Assembly (NCBI GenBank): GCA_016282215.1
Contig: JAEEKC010000324.1
Location: forward strand, 1 to 6,362
Direction: 5' to 3'
Length of the DNA: 6,362 nt
DNA from: Lachnospiraceae bacterium
GTDB taxonomy: Bacteria; Bacillota; Clostridia; Lachnospirales; Lachnospiraceae
Part shown: one piece after another, positions 6,350 to 6,362 of the stretch
Position numbering within the stretch: position 1 is the stretch's first letter
Layout: every line of letters starts with the position of its first letter
Notes under the pieces: generated by a model
The model's input: only the letters and a program-made list of their open reading frames with translations
What the model was told of the DNA's origin: nothing
The model's database searches: none
Translations under genes and position numbers: made by a program

Positions 6350-6362
6350 AATGCCAAAGCGG
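6350..6362 (+). other. Cut-off sequence after the last gene: terminator arm or next start
   Basis: After the TAA at 6347-6349 the window ends in AATGCCAAAGCGG. An A-run followed by a GC-richer stretch is what the left arm of an intrinsic terminator looks like. The ATG at 6351 would read Met-Pro-Lys-Arg, and both large orphan genes also begin Met-Pro. However, no ribosome site sits at a useful distance before it, so the terminator reading is preferred. Confidence 0.25.

Overview
The window looks like chromosome from a low-to-mid GC Clostridia-type Firmicute, most likely a Lachnospiraceae-like organism. That guess rests on strong AAAGGAG-type ribosome sites, sigma-A-like promoters, a Firmicutes-style DEPTGALD ABC ATPase and a short YajC. 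It is inference; nothing in the window fixes the species.

Layout. Positions 14-715 (minus) hold a complete MacB/LolD-type ABC transporter ATPase, whose permease partner probably lies just off the left edge. Positions 716-890 are a divergent control region: a good sigma-A-like promoter fires left into the ATPase gene and a second, unusual promoter-like element fires right. Positions 891-2957 (plus) encode a 688-residue, lysine/glutamate-rich, mostly helical protein that I do not recognise. Positions 3022-3345 (plus) encode YajC, the small SecDF-associated membrane protein, with its own promoter overlapping the stop codon of the gene before it and a strong intrinsic terminator after it. Positions 3482-6349 (plus) encode a second unrecognised, cytosolic-looking, helical protein of 955 residues.

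The two large orphan proteins are the interesting part. They flank a housekeeping gene rather than forming one operon. Yet both are preceded by the same 11-base block TTGCAACGAAA, followed exactly 15 bases later by TATT(C/G)T, a promoter-like arrangement that does not fit the usual -35 consensus. They also seem to share a weak Tyr/Ala/Lys/Arg-patterned helical module (about residues 576-660 of the first and 525-610 of the second). I infer that they belong to one lineage-restricted family expressed from a dedicated type of promoter. I cannot assign a function: there is no signal peptide, membrane segment or known catalytic motif. A second regulatory point is that the two divergent promoters around 766-851 carry near-identical CCATTTT(G)TGGTAT sequences at their -10 elements, which suggests a common operator linking the ABC transporter and the 688-residue protein.
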